A program made the translations under genes and the position numbers. From IMG/VR virus record IMGVR_UViG_3300007960_000027, positions 1 through 57,039 of that record: a DNA stretch of 57,039 nucleotides. One strand, 5' to 3'. Positions 41,874 to 49,913 of the stretch are shown piece after piece (positions within the stretch are counted from its first letter, which is position 1; every line of letters begins with the position of its first letter). The stretch is from a virus. The notes under the pieces are model-generated. The model was not told where the DNA came from, ran no database searches, and saw only the letters and a list, made by a program, of their open reading frames with translations.

Positions 41874-43553
41874 TTATGTTACGATTTTCAGGGTGCCGCC
41901 GTCGTTCCAAACTTCACCTGTGATCAGACCTGCGGAGGATGTAGGCAAGCCAGTTATTCTGAGGGATATAGACCCACCATCAACGGCACGAACGATGAAG
42001 TCATCCGCTTCGAACACTGAAGTGTTGGGAAGCGTTGAGTGGGTCTCCCCGTAAAGCACCAGGTTCGCGCCGGTGGTGGTATTTGTCCCGCCAGTTAAAA
42101 CGATGCCGCCAGAGGTGTTGTTCTTCTTGACCGAAGGAGTGCTGCCCTCAAGGATTTGATTACCAACGACATGCAATACTTCAGTGGGGTTTGTAGTGCC
42201 GATGCCTACGTTGCCATTTGATTTGATTCTCATCCGCTCATTGGCCAAACCTGCGGTCGAGAAACGGAGGCTTTCATCCGAGGTGTCGAAGACAATAGCA
42301 CCGCGAGAAGAACCGACACCCTTCTCACCAAAGTAGATGTTTGCTGTTCCGTTAATGCCCGCACCAAGGGTCATGCCCACGTTGCCGTTGTTTTCTAGGA
42401 ACAACTCATCTGCATCTGCATTTGGGCCAAAGGCTACGTCTCCGCTGGAGACATGAAGCAAGGCATCCACGCTTGTAGTGCCGATACCGACGTTCCCGCC
42501 GGAGACAACAGTCATGGCATTGGCTGTGGCAGCAGTAGACCATGTGTGTGCGTCCGATGAGAACTTGTAAATCTCAGTGGTGTCGCGGTTAAACTTCCAC
42601 ACCCCCTGATCGTTCAAGAGTACGTAGTCAGCGCCAGAGTCTCGGATAAAAGACAGCTTTGGGGTTTGAGTTCCCCCGTCGGACTCAAGCCGGATTCGTT
42701 CACCTGTGGCCGTCTGCACTTCAAGAGGTGCCGCAGGGGTTATGGTCCCGATGCCTACCCGGTTGTTCGCGCTGTCCACATGCAGAGTGTTGGTGTCTAC
42801 GGTCAGATCGCCTGTAATGGTCCCCGAAGACGCGTTCAACGTTGTGAATGTCCCGGCCCCCGCAGAAGCCCCTCCAATGGTAACCCCGTCGATGGTGCCA
42901 CCGTTGATGTCAGTGGTCGTCAGCACGGAAGAACCCAGTGTTACAACACCTGTGGAGTTCGCGATACTGCCTGCAGCCACCCCGTCCTTGGCCTTGAGGT
43001 TCGTGACCTCGACGCTGGTGGTGTCCACGGTCGTAGCGTTGACCGTGCCCGTGTTCAGCGTAGTGTTGCTGATCGTGGTGATGGTCGCGGCATCCAGCGC
43101 CAAGTCCTCCAAGACCGCAGACACCACAGCACCCGTGCCGCCGCCGTCAAACTTGACGATGGCGTCCTTGCCTGCAGCAAGTACGAAATCGTTTGCGGCG
43201 TTGTACGTGCCCTGAAACAGGATCAGGTTGCGCGAACCAGACAGGCTGTTACGCACGTAGATGATCTTCTCCGCGTCGTCGGGCGTCAGCTGTACATACG
43301 CATCCGCACCGAGGTCCGCGCCGTCCGCGAAGATCACCAGCCGGTTCCGGCCATTCGAAGCGGCTCCGTCGCTGATTGGGAGCGTGTTCGGAGAGCCCGA
43401 GGTGCCAGCAGAGGCCAGCGTTACCGTGATCTGACCGTCAAGCGCCGCGTCGATAAGCGAAAGGTTGGTGTTCGTGGTGTCGCCCCACGTGCTGGACTGT
43501 TCACCAGTCCCGATGAGTTCGATACCGTTGTTCGTCGTGTATGTGCTAGGCAT
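41874..43553 (-). CDS. Tail fibre protein, 559 aa
   Basis: N-terminal GIELIGTGEQSSTWGDTTNT is the usual virion-attachment start. Then low-complexity Thr/Val/Gly beta repeats (about 160-260) and several GNVGIGTT-type units (GVGIGTITPAAPLEVQ, GGNVGIGTTSVDALLHVSSG, NGNVGIGTTNPTEVLHVVGN), typical of trimeric fibres that bind the host surface. It ends with VWNDGGTLKIVT, of which a remnant copy lies at 38952-39020. Confidence 0.85.
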   Translation of the reverse strand: MPSTYTTNNGIELIGTGEQSSTWGDTTNTNLSLIDAALDGQITVTLASAGTSGSPNTLPISDGAASNGRNRLVIFADGADLGADAYVQLTPDDAEKIIYVRNSLSGSRNLILFQGTYNAANDFVLAAGKDAIVKFDGGGTGAVVSAVLEDLALDAATITTISNTTLNTGTVNATTVDTTSVEVTNLKAKDGVAAGSIANSTGVVTLGSSVLTTTDINGGTIDGVTIGGASAGAGTFTTLNASSGTITGDLTVDTNTLHVDSANNRVGIGTITPAAPLEVQTATGERIRLESDGGTQTPKLSFIRDSGADYVLLNDQGVWKFNRDTTEIYKFSSDAHTWSTAATANAMTVVSGGNVGIGTTSVDALLHVSSGDVAFGPNADADELFLENNGNVGMTLGAGINGTANIYFGEKGVGSSRGAIVFDTSDESLRFSTAGLANERMRIKSNGNVGIGTTNPTEVLHVVGNQILEGSTPSVKKNNTSGGIVLTGGTNTTTGANLVLYGETHSTLPNTSVFEADDFIVRAVDGGSISLRITGLPTSSAGLITGEVWNDGGTLKIVT

Positions 43554-43564
43554 GGGTTAAATCC

Positions 43565-44332
43565 TTATGCAGCGTTCGGGAGCCAGCCGGGGGCCTGCGT
43601 CGGCGCGGTCTCGCCCCAGCCAGCTGCTTGTTCAGGTTCAGTGAGAGTATACCCCGGAGACTGCGTTGCGGCAATCGCTGCCCACCCCGGGGTTTGTGCA
43701 GGGACAGTTTCGCCGTAGCCCGGTGTCTGATCGGGGACGATGTTGCCCCAGACAAGCGCAAATCCAACCTCGCCGGTAGCCTCCACGCCTGTGACGGAGA
43801 CAACGGCGGGTGCATCAACGAGTACAGCGCCGACGGATGCGGCGGCAGACAACCCAGAAACCGGAGTAACCGCCTGTGCCGAAGCGACCGCAGTGCCTAC
43901 AGCGCCTGTGCCTGCCACGCCAGTGACGGAGACGTCGATGTCTTGAGTGGCAAGTGCAACGCCAACCTCGCCGGTAGCCTCTACACCCGTGACTGGGACG
44001 TTGGCGGCAGCATCGACAGCTACACTGCCGACAACACCGTTTGATGCCACGCCAGTGACACCAACGACAGCTTTCGCGTCAACGGATACAGAACCGGAAG
44101 CGCCTGCACCTGCTACACCCGTGACTGGGACGTTGGCAGCAGCATCGACAGCTACACTGCCAACCTGCCCAACGGTGACAACTCCAGTAACGCCGACAAC
44201 GGCTTTCGCGTCAACGGATACAGAACCTACGGCCCCCGCAGCGCCTGCGTTGGTGACGGAACCGGTGTTCCAGCCGAGTTGACCCCACGTCCCTCGGCCC
44301 CAGCCGGTGAAAGGGACGACGGCGTCGGTCAC
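43565..44332 (-). CDS. Repeat-rich virion protein, 255 aa
   Basis: After an N-terminal TGWGRGTWGQLGWN segment, about nine units of 18-22 residues end in VTGV and start with GAVGSVSVDA-like text, giving a regular beta solenoid-like layout. The last 55 residues repeat P-G-Y/W units (DQTPGYGETVPAQTPGW). Probably a tail spike or decoration protein; exact role unknown. Confidence 0.68.
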   Translation of the reverse strand: MTDAVVPFTGWGRGTWGQLGWNTGSVTNAGAAGAVGSVSVDAKAVVGVTGVVTVGQVGSVAVDAAANVPVTGVAGAGASGSVSVDAKAVVGVTGVASNGVVGSVAVDAAANVPVTGVEATGEVGVALATQDIDVSVTGVAGTGAVGTAVASAQAVTPVSGLSAAASVGAVLVDAPAVVSVTGVEATGEVGFALVWGNIVPDQTPGYGETVPAQTPGWAAIAATQSPGYTLTEPEQAAGWGETAPTQAPGWLPNAA

Positions 44333-44333
44333 G

Positions 44334-44780
44334 TCATGCGACCCTTACGATAGCGTTCGAAGCGTCAGCGGTCGGGAAAACGATGGTGAAGTCGCCTGCC
44401 GTGGACGTTTTGTCCGCGCCGAAGTCCAGTACGGCCACGGTCTCCGTGGTGCCGCTGCCACCACCGGTCGTGGTGTTGTAGATCAACGCGCCCCGCGCCG
44501 TGATCGTCGCGGTCGAGAACACAAGGTCCGCGAAGTCCGCGAAGGCCGTGGTGCCGCTGGTTGTCGGCGTGACATTGGTCAGCGTGCCGCCGCCAGCAGA
44601 GTACCCTGTGCCAGAAATCTCGTTCGTGGCCGTGTAGTCCGTGGTCGCAGCCGTGAACGACGCGTTGTTGTCGTACAGTGCGAGTTTGAACGTGTGGCCC
44701 GTGCTGGCCGTAAAGTCGTGCTTCGCCTGCAGAATCTCCTGCTTGAAGGAGGTGCAGAGAAAATTTCCGGTAAACGCCAT
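44334..44780 (-). CDS. Virion structural protein, 148 aa
   Basis: MAFTGNFLCTSFKQEILQAK, then Thr/Ser/Gly-rich beta strands (TGHTFKLALYDNNASFTAAT). Resembles small tail or head-decoration proteins of podoviruses. It is one base from the next gene. No enzyme motif. Confidence 0.65.
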   Translation of the reverse strand: MAFTGNFLCTSFKQEILQAKHDFTASTGHTFKLALYDNNASFTAATTDYTATNEISGTGYSAGGGTLTNVTPTTSGTTAFADFADLVFSTATITARGALIYNTTTGGGSGTTETVAVLDFGADKTSTAGDFTIVFPTADASNAIVRVA

Positions 44781-44781
44781 T

Positions 44782-45045
44782 TTATAGCCTCCGTATCAAG
44801 TCAGCGAGGGCCGGATGGCCTGCGTCTGTCAGGGCATTGTATACCGTAGTTCGGTCACTCTGAACAGCCTCGCGCAAGTAGTGTATTAGCGCCGCTTCGA
44901 TCTGGCCCTGAAAAGCCTTGGCCTGATCCCGAATGACCGGTGGTGCCGTCTCGGAGATACCGACGATCCTGCGGGCCGCGCGGGCCGCGATCTCTTCCGG
45001 CGTATTTCCCCGGCCGTTCGTGGTATGGACCTCGACCTGAATCAT
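44782..45045 (-). CDS. Small helical phage protein, 87 aa
   Basis: MIQVEVHTTNGRGNTPEEIA, then ARRIVGISETAPPVIRDQAK and EAALIHYLREAVQSDRTTVY. This helical layout occurs next to head-tail adaptor genes in aquatic phages. Function unknown. It has a 4-base overlap with its neighbour. Confidence 0.68.
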   Translation of the reverse strand: MIQVEVHTTNGRGNTPEEIAARAARRIVGISETAPPVIRDQAKAFQGQIEAALIHYLREAVQSDRTTVYNALTDAGHPALADLIRRL

Positions 45046-45689
45046 GTGCGCGGTGTCCTAAGTTGGCCGCCACGGAAGTCGGTGGTCGACTCAAGCCCCT
45101 CGCCGAAATTCTTCATCCGCGTCAGCGCCTCCACGAACCGGTCGTTATACAGGGCAAGCAGATCAGGCTCGCCTTTCATAAACGTGTACGCCTCGACCAG
45201 CGATCCGTAGAGCAGCGCCATTTCGGCATTCTGACTCAACCACGTCGTCCCACTGTCCGCACCGGAAGTCAGGCTGGCAGGACGATACAAGTAGTGCAGG
45301 TCCACCGTGTAAGACGCGTCCGGCACCGGAGCCACAAGGAAGTTATCGACATCGAACTGCGCAAAATACTTGGGTTGAGCCGTATCCGCAGTGTCAGGGT
45401 ATGCCTCCTGCAAAAAGTCCAGCTGCTTGAAATCCAGAAAGACCTTGTCCCCAGAGACGGTCAAACTCAAAGACAGCGGGCTGAGAAAGTCTGCAGGAGC
45501 CGCGAGGTACTGATTGCCACTGGTCAAGGTGCCGCTGACGTTCTTTTGAAACAGGTTCAGCCGGATGTTCTTGAGGAGCCGTTCTTCCGCCAGTCGAATG
45601 AACACAGGCAGGCTGCTGACGAAGGTAGCCTCGTCATACTGGCAGTAGTCCTGAATGGCCTGTTTCAGTTCGCCGTAGGTGAAGCTCAT
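45042..45689 (-). CDS. Head-tail adaptor-like structural protein, 215 aa
   Basis: MSFTYGELKQAIQDYCQYDE, SLPVFIRLAEERLLKNIRLN, then beta segments and a C-terminal helix (LVEAYTFMKGEPDLLALYND). This matches the P22 gp4/phage adaptor style. It pairs with the 223-aa gene at 46284. Confidence 0.72.
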   Translation of the reverse strand: MSFTYGELKQAIQDYCQYDEATFVSSLPVFIRLAEERLLKNIRLNLFQKNVSGTLTSGNQYLAAPADFLSPLSLSLTVSGDKVFLDFKQLDFLQEAYPDTADTAQPKYFAQFDVDNFLVAPVPDASYTVDLHYLYRPASLTSGADSGTTWLSQNAEMALLYGSLVEAYTFMKGEPDLLALYNDRFVEALTRMKNFGEGLESTTDFRGGQLRTPRT

Positions 45690-45692
45690 GGG

Positions 45693-45959
45693 TTACGCCT
45701 TGCTGTACTTGCCGCCCCGGGTGGCCGCACCCATCCCGCGGCACATGCCGCCGGACTTCTTCTTGACGACGCCGCCGGACTTCTTCTTTTTGGCGAAGTC
45801 CTCGTAGTCCTGACCTTCCATCTGCGCCGCGCGGTTACCGCGCGCAACCGCTCCGGCCTCGTCAAAACGCTGCTTCAGATCGGCCGGTCGCGCCTTGGGA
45901 CGCTTGGACTTCATAACACCGGGGCGGGCCTTGGGGCGCTTGGACTTCATCGGGGCCAT
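45693..45959 (-). CDS. Small basic protein with duplicated motif, 88 aa
   Basis: The start at 45959 (MAPMKSKRPKARPG) is preferred; GGAGAG lies upstream. MKSKRPKARP occurs twice in the first 25 residues, then an acidic helix and a Lys-rich, Gly-rich tail (KKKKSGGVVKKKSGGM). DNA binding or a head role is inferred from charge. Confidence 0.65.
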   Translation of the reverse strand: MAPMKSKRPKARPGVMKSKRPKARPADLKQRFDEAGAVARGNRAAQMEGQDYEDFAKKKKSGGVVKKKSGGMCRGMGAATRGGKYSKA

Positions 45960-45960
45960 T

Positions 45961-46284
45961 TTACTCTCCATCCGTGGTGGTGACTGTGACGGTTCCAACA
46001 GAACCTACCATATACTGGGCGGGGTTGCCTACTGGCTTCCACCCCCACAGCGCCCGGCTCTCCTGCAGAGAGGTATCGGGGCGGGGGTCCACAAGAGACT
46101 GTGGGTCGAACACCTTAACGCGACCAAGAAAATTCTGGGGGTGATCGGGATCGACGACATCCTTGCCGACGCGCATACCTGTCTTAACGCCGTCCTTGTA
46201 CTCCCACACAAGTTCAGCAAGCGGGTACCGAAACCCCGTCTTATCGCAATATCCGTAAGCGTACTTTCCAGCGGCTCGGGCCAT
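45961..46284 (-). CDS. Small virion-associated protein, 107 aa
   Basis: Reads MARAAGKYAYGYCDKTGFRY, with a CxxTGF zinc-like start, then LVWEYKDGVKTGMRVGKDVV, DPDHPQNFLGRVKVFDPQSL. A conserved set that I have seen beside adaptor proteins in marine phages. It overlaps by one base with the adaptor gene. Confidence 0.7.
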   Translation of the reverse strand: MARAAGKYAYGYCDKTGFRYPLAELVWEYKDGVKTGMRVGKDVVDPDHPQNFLGRVKVFDPQSLVDPRPDTSLQESRALWGWKPVGNPAQYMVGSVGTVTVTTTDGE

Positions 46285-46955
46285 TAGAACGTCCCCATGT
46301 AAGGAACAAACCGAACCGAAGACCGGTCTTCGTCCTCCCCCGCAGCCAGCTCAAACTGTTGTTCGTATTCGGCTTTCAGCGCAGCGGCCCGGGATATAGC
46401 CTCCGGCTTCTTCATGGCGACGTGATACGCCAGTCCGGAAACCAGAGCTGGAATAAACCGAGGAGGCACCGCGGCCGAGGTCCCCACGCCCGAGGCCAAG
46501 CCGTCGATGCCTTTGAGGCGATAGTACAGCAGGGTGTACGCTGTGGTGGTGTCCGGGACCGGCCACAGCGTAATAGTGACATCACTGGCGTTGCGAGCGA
46601 CGTAAATTTGTGTCGGACGCCCCGCGGTGTTCTTGTTGGTCTGCTGGGCGTAAGTAGAAACGCTGACACGCTCCAGTGATGTATCGACCTGATTGACCCC
46701 GCTACCGGTTCGCAGCTGATGTTCAATCAAATCAATGGTATCGGCCGGCATCGTGTACGACGCCGTACCCGCCGTTAGCACCTGTGTTCCGGAGTCGATA
46801 GTGAACAGGTTCAACCCGCGATTCTGCCACTCCAGCGTCAGAAGGTTGAGGCTCCTCCGGGCGGTCTTCACATCATACCCAGAGCGCATGGATAGACCTG
46901 CCCGTTCGTAGGCCTCTTCAAACAGCTCCGCGATGTCAGGCACAATCACAGCCAT
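46284..46955 (-). CDS. Head-tail adaptor protein (P22 gp4-like), 223 aa
   Basis: ELFEEAYERAGLSMRSGYDV, then TARRSLNLLTLEWQNRGLNL, a beta-rich middle (LWPVPDTTTAYTLLYYRLKG) and a C-terminal helix (RFIPALVSGLAYHVAMKKPE). The same style of protein binds the portal ring and begins the tail in P22-like viruses. Together with 45042-45689 it forms the connector set. Confidence 0.78.
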   Translation of the reverse strand: MAVIVPDIAELFEEAYERAGLSMRSGYDVKTARRSLNLLTLEWQNRGLNLFTIDSGTQVLTAGTASYTMPADTIDLIEHQLRTGSGVNQVDTSLERVSVSTYAQQTNKNTAGRPTQIYVARNASDVTITLWPVPDTTTAYTLLYYRLKGIDGLASGVGTSAAVPPRFIPALVSGLAYHVAMKKPEAISRAAALKAEYEQQFELAAGEDEDRSSVRFVPYMGTF

Positions 46956-47209
46956 CAGGTCTTCTTCCTATGTCGGGCAGTCTTCTTCGCAACGGTCTTA
47001 GGTTGCTTGGAGAACTGCTTTCCCTTCTTTGTGTCCTCGCGTTTCTTGCGAGATGTTGCTGCGTATTCAGACGCAGACAAAGATTTGATCGCCTTTTCGG
47101 GCAGGTACCGTTCGCCTGTAGCCTTGGGGCCTTGCGTGGAGGGCTTACCAGACTTGGTGCGCCACTTCTGATTTGTCCACGCTTTCAGAGACTTCTGTGG
47201 GGCCTTCAC
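46955..47209 (-). CDS. DUF5872-like basic protein, 84 aa, GTG start
   Basis: GTG at 47209 overlaps the previous stop (GTGA); no ATG in frame gives a better start. SLKAWTNQKWRTKSGKPSTQ, then GERYLPEKAIKSLSASEYAA and KKGKQFSKQPKTVAKKTARH. This highly basic pattern fits DUF5872. Function unknown; perhaps DNA-bound in the virion. Confidence 0.7.
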   Translation of the reverse strand: MKAPQKSLKAWTNQKWRTKSGKPSTQGPKATGERYLPEKAIKSLSASEYAATSRKKREDTKKGKQFSKQPKTVAKKTARHRKKT

Positions 47210-47523
47210 GATTTGTACCCCCCGCCCTTGGCCTTGTACTGCTTGGCGAGCATTTGGGCCTTGCGCGCAGACCACTGCCCGGGCTTGCCCCCTTTGCCGC
47301 CTGCCTTGATGCTTTCAAACAAACTCTTGCGCATCCCGGGCTTCGTGTAGTTACCAGACTCGTTGACCCGACTTTCGGTTTTACCTCCAGTCTTCATAGA
47401 CTTCGCGACCTTGTACCCAGACGCGTAAGCGGCACGGCCCTGCCGTTCAGCGGCGGCTTTGGTCTTGTAGACCTTGCCCTTGCTACCCCACTTGTAGCCT
47501 CCGGGTACTTTCGTAACCGGCAT
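47206..47523 (-). CDS. Small basic phage protein, 105 aa
   Basis: MPVTKVPGGYKWGSKGKVYK, a basic helix (TKAAAERQGRAAYASGYKVA) and a Lys/Gly-rich C-terminus (QMLAKQYKAKGGGYKS). Many podoviruses carry this type between head and tail genes. Role unknown. Confidence 0.7.
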   Translation of the reverse strand: MPVTKVPGGYKWGSKGKVYKTKAAAERQGRAAYASGYKVAKSMKTGGKTESRVNESGNYTKPGMRKSLFESIKAGGKGGKPGQWSARKAQMLAKQYKAKGGGYKS

Positions 47524-47828
47524 TACCGCATGGTCCCCTTGGTCTTTCCACGCTGACAGCAGCCGTCCCCACGGACGCGCCCTCCAGCTTTCATCGGTCG
47601 AGCTTTCCGCATAAGCGGGGCAGCGTCTTTGCGAGGGGTCCGGGCCTTAGCCGCGGCGGCGGCCTGCGCGACCGCCTGCTCCATAGCCTGCCTGCCAGCC
47701 TGTGGTACGGCAGCGTAATTACCCTCGGCGTCAGGCATCATGCCGCCAGCCTGCATCTTTTTGGTGCCCTTGCAGTTCATGCGATTTCCTTTCATCTGGC
47801 TGCCCATCTGGGCGCGCGAAATAGCCAT
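47523..47828 (-). CDS. Small Lys/Arg-rich protein, 101 aa
   Basis: Starts MAISRAQMGSQMKGNRMNCK (ATG at 47828). Its first 20-odd bases are almost the same as the start of the major capsid gene (MAISRAQLL). Ala-rich middle, then a basic Gly-rich end with CC. It overlaps the upstream gene in ATGA. Confidence 0.68.
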   Translation of the reverse strand: MAISRAQMGSQMKGNRMNCKGTKKMQAGGMMPDAEGNYAAVPQAGRQAMEQAVAQAAAAAKARTPRKDAAPLMRKARPMKAGGRVRGDGCCQRGKTKGTMR

Positions 47829-48124
47829 CAGCACTTCCAGCGCTTGCGCGCCTGCCTCAGTCGGCTGTTTGGGTCCTTGGCGGCCTTGGGGAACTGCTTC
47901 GTCTGCCCAGCGGAGCGTGCGCAGAACGACTTACGCCGCTTGGCCCGCTTGCCCGTTGGGTTGTCTTCGGTCACCGCGGTTTGCAGCTTGGACCCCGGGT
48001 TTTTCTTGCGGTACGCGGCAACGCCTTTTTTGGTCATGCCTGCGCCCTCGGAGGTCTTCCGGTAGTTTGCGCCTTTGCCCTTTGTGGTACGGGCGATAGG
48101 CTTGTCACGTTTCTTTTCAGCCAT
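47828..48124 (-). CDS. DUF6321-like basic protein, 98 aa
   Basis: The start at 48124 (MAEKKRDKPIARTT) is preferred over a longer frame. KTSEGAGMTKKGVAAYRKKN, then KRAKRRKSFCARSAGQTKQF and DPNSRLRQARKRWKC are the DUF6321 signature as I know it. Strongly basic; role unknown. Eight-base overlap with the next structural gene. Confidence 0.78.
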   Translation of the reverse strand: MAEKKRDKPIARTTKGKGANYRKTSEGAGMTKKGVAAYRKKNPGSKLQTAVTEDNPTGKRAKRRKSFCARSAGQTKQFPKAAKDPNSRLRQARKRWKC

Positions 48125-48851
48125 TGCTAATAAGAACCCCCTCGAATGTAGCGGATACCGCATTGATCTGGTTCTTGTTACAGCGGGCACGAACCTCAAG
48201 GTCGCTTTTCTCCGGAAGCCAAAGCGGGTAGGTGAACGGGAAAAGAAGCTCCCCACCAGTCACATCGACTTTAACAGAGGTCCTAAACACGCCACCGGGT
48301 TGACGAGTCATGAATCGTATCGTCATGTACGCCCCAGCAGTATCGGTTCCGTGAGTGGCCGTACCGCTGGAAAGGTAAAGAGTTTTACCAGCGGGAACAG
48401 TGTATACCGCCATCAGTGTCTGGTTTTCCCCGGCCGTTATCTGAGCATAGGTCGTGCCACCATTGGCGATGGTGATATTACCTGCGGGTGCCGTTGCACC
48501 CGAAACAAAGGCCCGAAAAACCCGCAGGAACGTCTGTGTGGTTGTCGCCGTTCCACTTGCGTTCAGGGTGACTTCTTCGTTCACCTCGACATAATCGGTA
48601 TCAAGCCCGTAGACCCAAACCCTCACACCAGAATCGGTTGCGCCACTTGCCGAGGTAACAGTCATGGCGACAGCGGAACTCGGATAAGCATAAATGCCCC
48701 CACCATCCCATATGGTCTCTTCGACATTGATGATGTTGGGATTGTAACCGTACTTGAACAACGTGTTGTGCAGATAAATCTGCCCACGCGAGACTTGAAG
48801 CTCGAACGGCTCAGATGTGCCAATCCGTGTGATAGAGCTTATCTGGGCCAT
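48117..48851 (-). CDS. Virion structural protein, 244 aa
   Basis: MAQISSITRIGTSEPFELQV, RGQIYLHNTLFKYGYNPNII, then repeated Thr/Ala/Gly beta strands. No enzyme motif. Its content and place among head genes suggest a head fibre or structural protein. Confidence 0.7.
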   Translation of the reverse strand: MAQISSITRIGTSEPFELQVSRGQIYLHNTLFKYGYNPNIINVEETIWDGGGIYAYPSSAVAMTVTSASGATDSGVRVWVYGLDTDYVEVNEEVTLNASGTATTTQTFLRVFRAFVSGATAPAGNITIANGGTTYAQITAGENQTLMAVYTVPAGKTLYLSSGTATHGTDTAGAYMTIRFMTRQPGGVFRTSVKVDVTGGELLFPFTYPLWLPEKSDLEVRARCNKNQINAVSATFEGVLISNG

Positions 48852-48862
48852 CCGAACCTCGT

Positions 48863-49135
48863 TTAGTTGTAAAACACCGTCATCGCAGTGATGTTTGTGA
48901 ACGCAGAGACGTAGATGTCGCTAACGCGCAGTCCATCCGCCGGTATGTTAACCGAATGCGAATCCGACGCCAGAAAATCCAAGTCCAGAACCGTAGCCCC
49001 GCCGTTGCCATCAGTAATGGTCAACCGAGGAGTGCCTGTTGTGGTCAAGACCTGAATCTGCCGAATACGAGCGGGGCCAACGGCTACAGAACCGGTGCCC
49101 GTTACCCGCTTCGACTGTACGTCAGAGCTTGCCAT
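48863..49135 (-). CDS. Small structural protein, 90 aa
   Basis: A beta-rich protein: VTGTGSVAVGPARIRQIQVL, then TLTITDGNGGATVLDLDFLA-like text and IYVSAFTNITAMTVFYN. Probably a head decoration or tail component; no family recognised. Confidence 0.7.
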   Translation of the reverse strand: MASSDVQSKRVTGTGSVAVGPARIRQIQVLTTTGTPRLTITDGNGGATVLDLDFLASDSHSVNIPADGLRVSDIYVSAFTNITAMTVFYN

Positions 49136-49138
49136 AAG

Positions 49139-49234
49139 TCAGTCGCCCTTCTTCGCCGCGGTTTTCTTGGTGCTCTTAGGAGCCGCAGACTTCGCCGCCC
49201 CCTTGTTAAGAACTTTGCTATTTAAAGTGCCCAT
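49139..49234 (-). CDS. Tiny Lys/Ala-rich peptide, 31 aa
   Basis: Reads MGTLNSKVLNKGAAKSAAPK, then STKKTAAKKGD. AAGGTG lies before the ATG. It sits snugly between two structural genes. Its basic, histone-tail-like make-up suggests DNA or capsid-interior binding, but this is only inferred. Confidence 0.6.
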   Translation of the reverse strand: MGTLNSKVLNKGAAKSAAPKSTKKTAAKKGD

Positions 49235-49242
49235 GCTTCACC

Positions 49243-49728
49243 TTACGATACGGTAGCAGAGAACGGGGTGGCTTCGGTGCCGGTGGCGGCACCAACAACA
49301 CGAACCGACCACAGGTTCGCGGCCACGTCCTGAAGCTCGACGGTGGCACCCTTGATGCCGCCAGTTGTCGAACCGTTGAAAGTGATCGTGTCGCTGTCGG
49401 CGGCAGTCTCGAAAATTGAAGCCGAGGCGTCACTGTCGTTCGCCACGATGGCGGCACCGGCCATGATGTCGGTCGCGTCGGCCACCTTGATGGTCGTGCT
49501 GTTCGACGTGATGGTGGTGGCGACAAAGAACTTGTAGCTGTTGCCGGTGCCGGTAGCCGCCGGAAGGGTCACGGCGATGCCTGCAGCGCGGTCCAGAACG
49601 ACGGTGCGGCCTGCGTGCGCGGCCGAGGTTGCCGTCAGCGTGGCGGCAGTTGCGGAAACCAGCGAGTCTGCACCAGAGATAAAACCAGCGGTCGATACAA
49701 CCGGGCCGGAGAAAGTCGAAGTACCCAT
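49243..49728 (-). CDS. Virion structural protein (head fibre/decoration-like), 161 aa
   Basis: FSGPVVSTAGFISGADSLVS, Ala/Thr-rich beta strands (AGRTVVLDRAAGIAVTLPAA), then NSTTIKVADATDIMAGAAIV. Low-complexity beta text typical of decoration proteins. AGGAG lies upstream. First gene after the capsid terminator. Confidence 0.7.
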   Translation of the reverse strand: MGTSTFSGPVVSTAGFISGADSLVSATAATLTATSAAHAGRTVVLDRAAGIAVTLPAATGTGNSYKFFVATTITSNSTTIKVADATDIMAGAAIVANDSDASASIFETAADSDTITFNGSTTGGIKGATVELQDVAANLWSVRVVGAATGTEATPFSATVS

Positions 49729-49753
49729 GTGAATCTCCTGTCGTGGGTCAAGT

Positions 49754-49772
49754 CAGCCGTACCTCACGGCTG
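49754..49772. other. Hairpin upstream of the 161-aa gene
   Basis: CAGCCGT (49754-49760), loop ACCTC, ACGGCTG (49766-49772). In the 185-bp gap between two gene blocks. Could be part of a promoter/operator or 5' leader fold; no clear promoter was found. Confidence 0.4.
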
Positions 49773-49806
49773 TCAGGGATACAGATAACCTACAGGAGTT
49801 TCGTGC

Positions 49807-49835
49807 AAAAAGAAAGGGGCCGCCGAAGCGGCCCC
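49807..49835 (-). terminator. Rho-independent terminator after the capsid gene
   Basis: On the - strand: GGGGCCGC, loop TTCG, GCGGCCCC (49828-49835 down to 49816-49823), then TTTCTTTTT. Strong stem with a TTCG tetraloop. It lies just after the major capsid gene and would cap the high-level capsid message. Confidence 0.88.
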
Positions 49836-49913
49836 AGTTTGGACGATAGTCCTGTCAAACAGGGAGGAGTTTAACAAGCCTAACCTACCAAACTTTCATG
49901 CTCACGTCACGCC

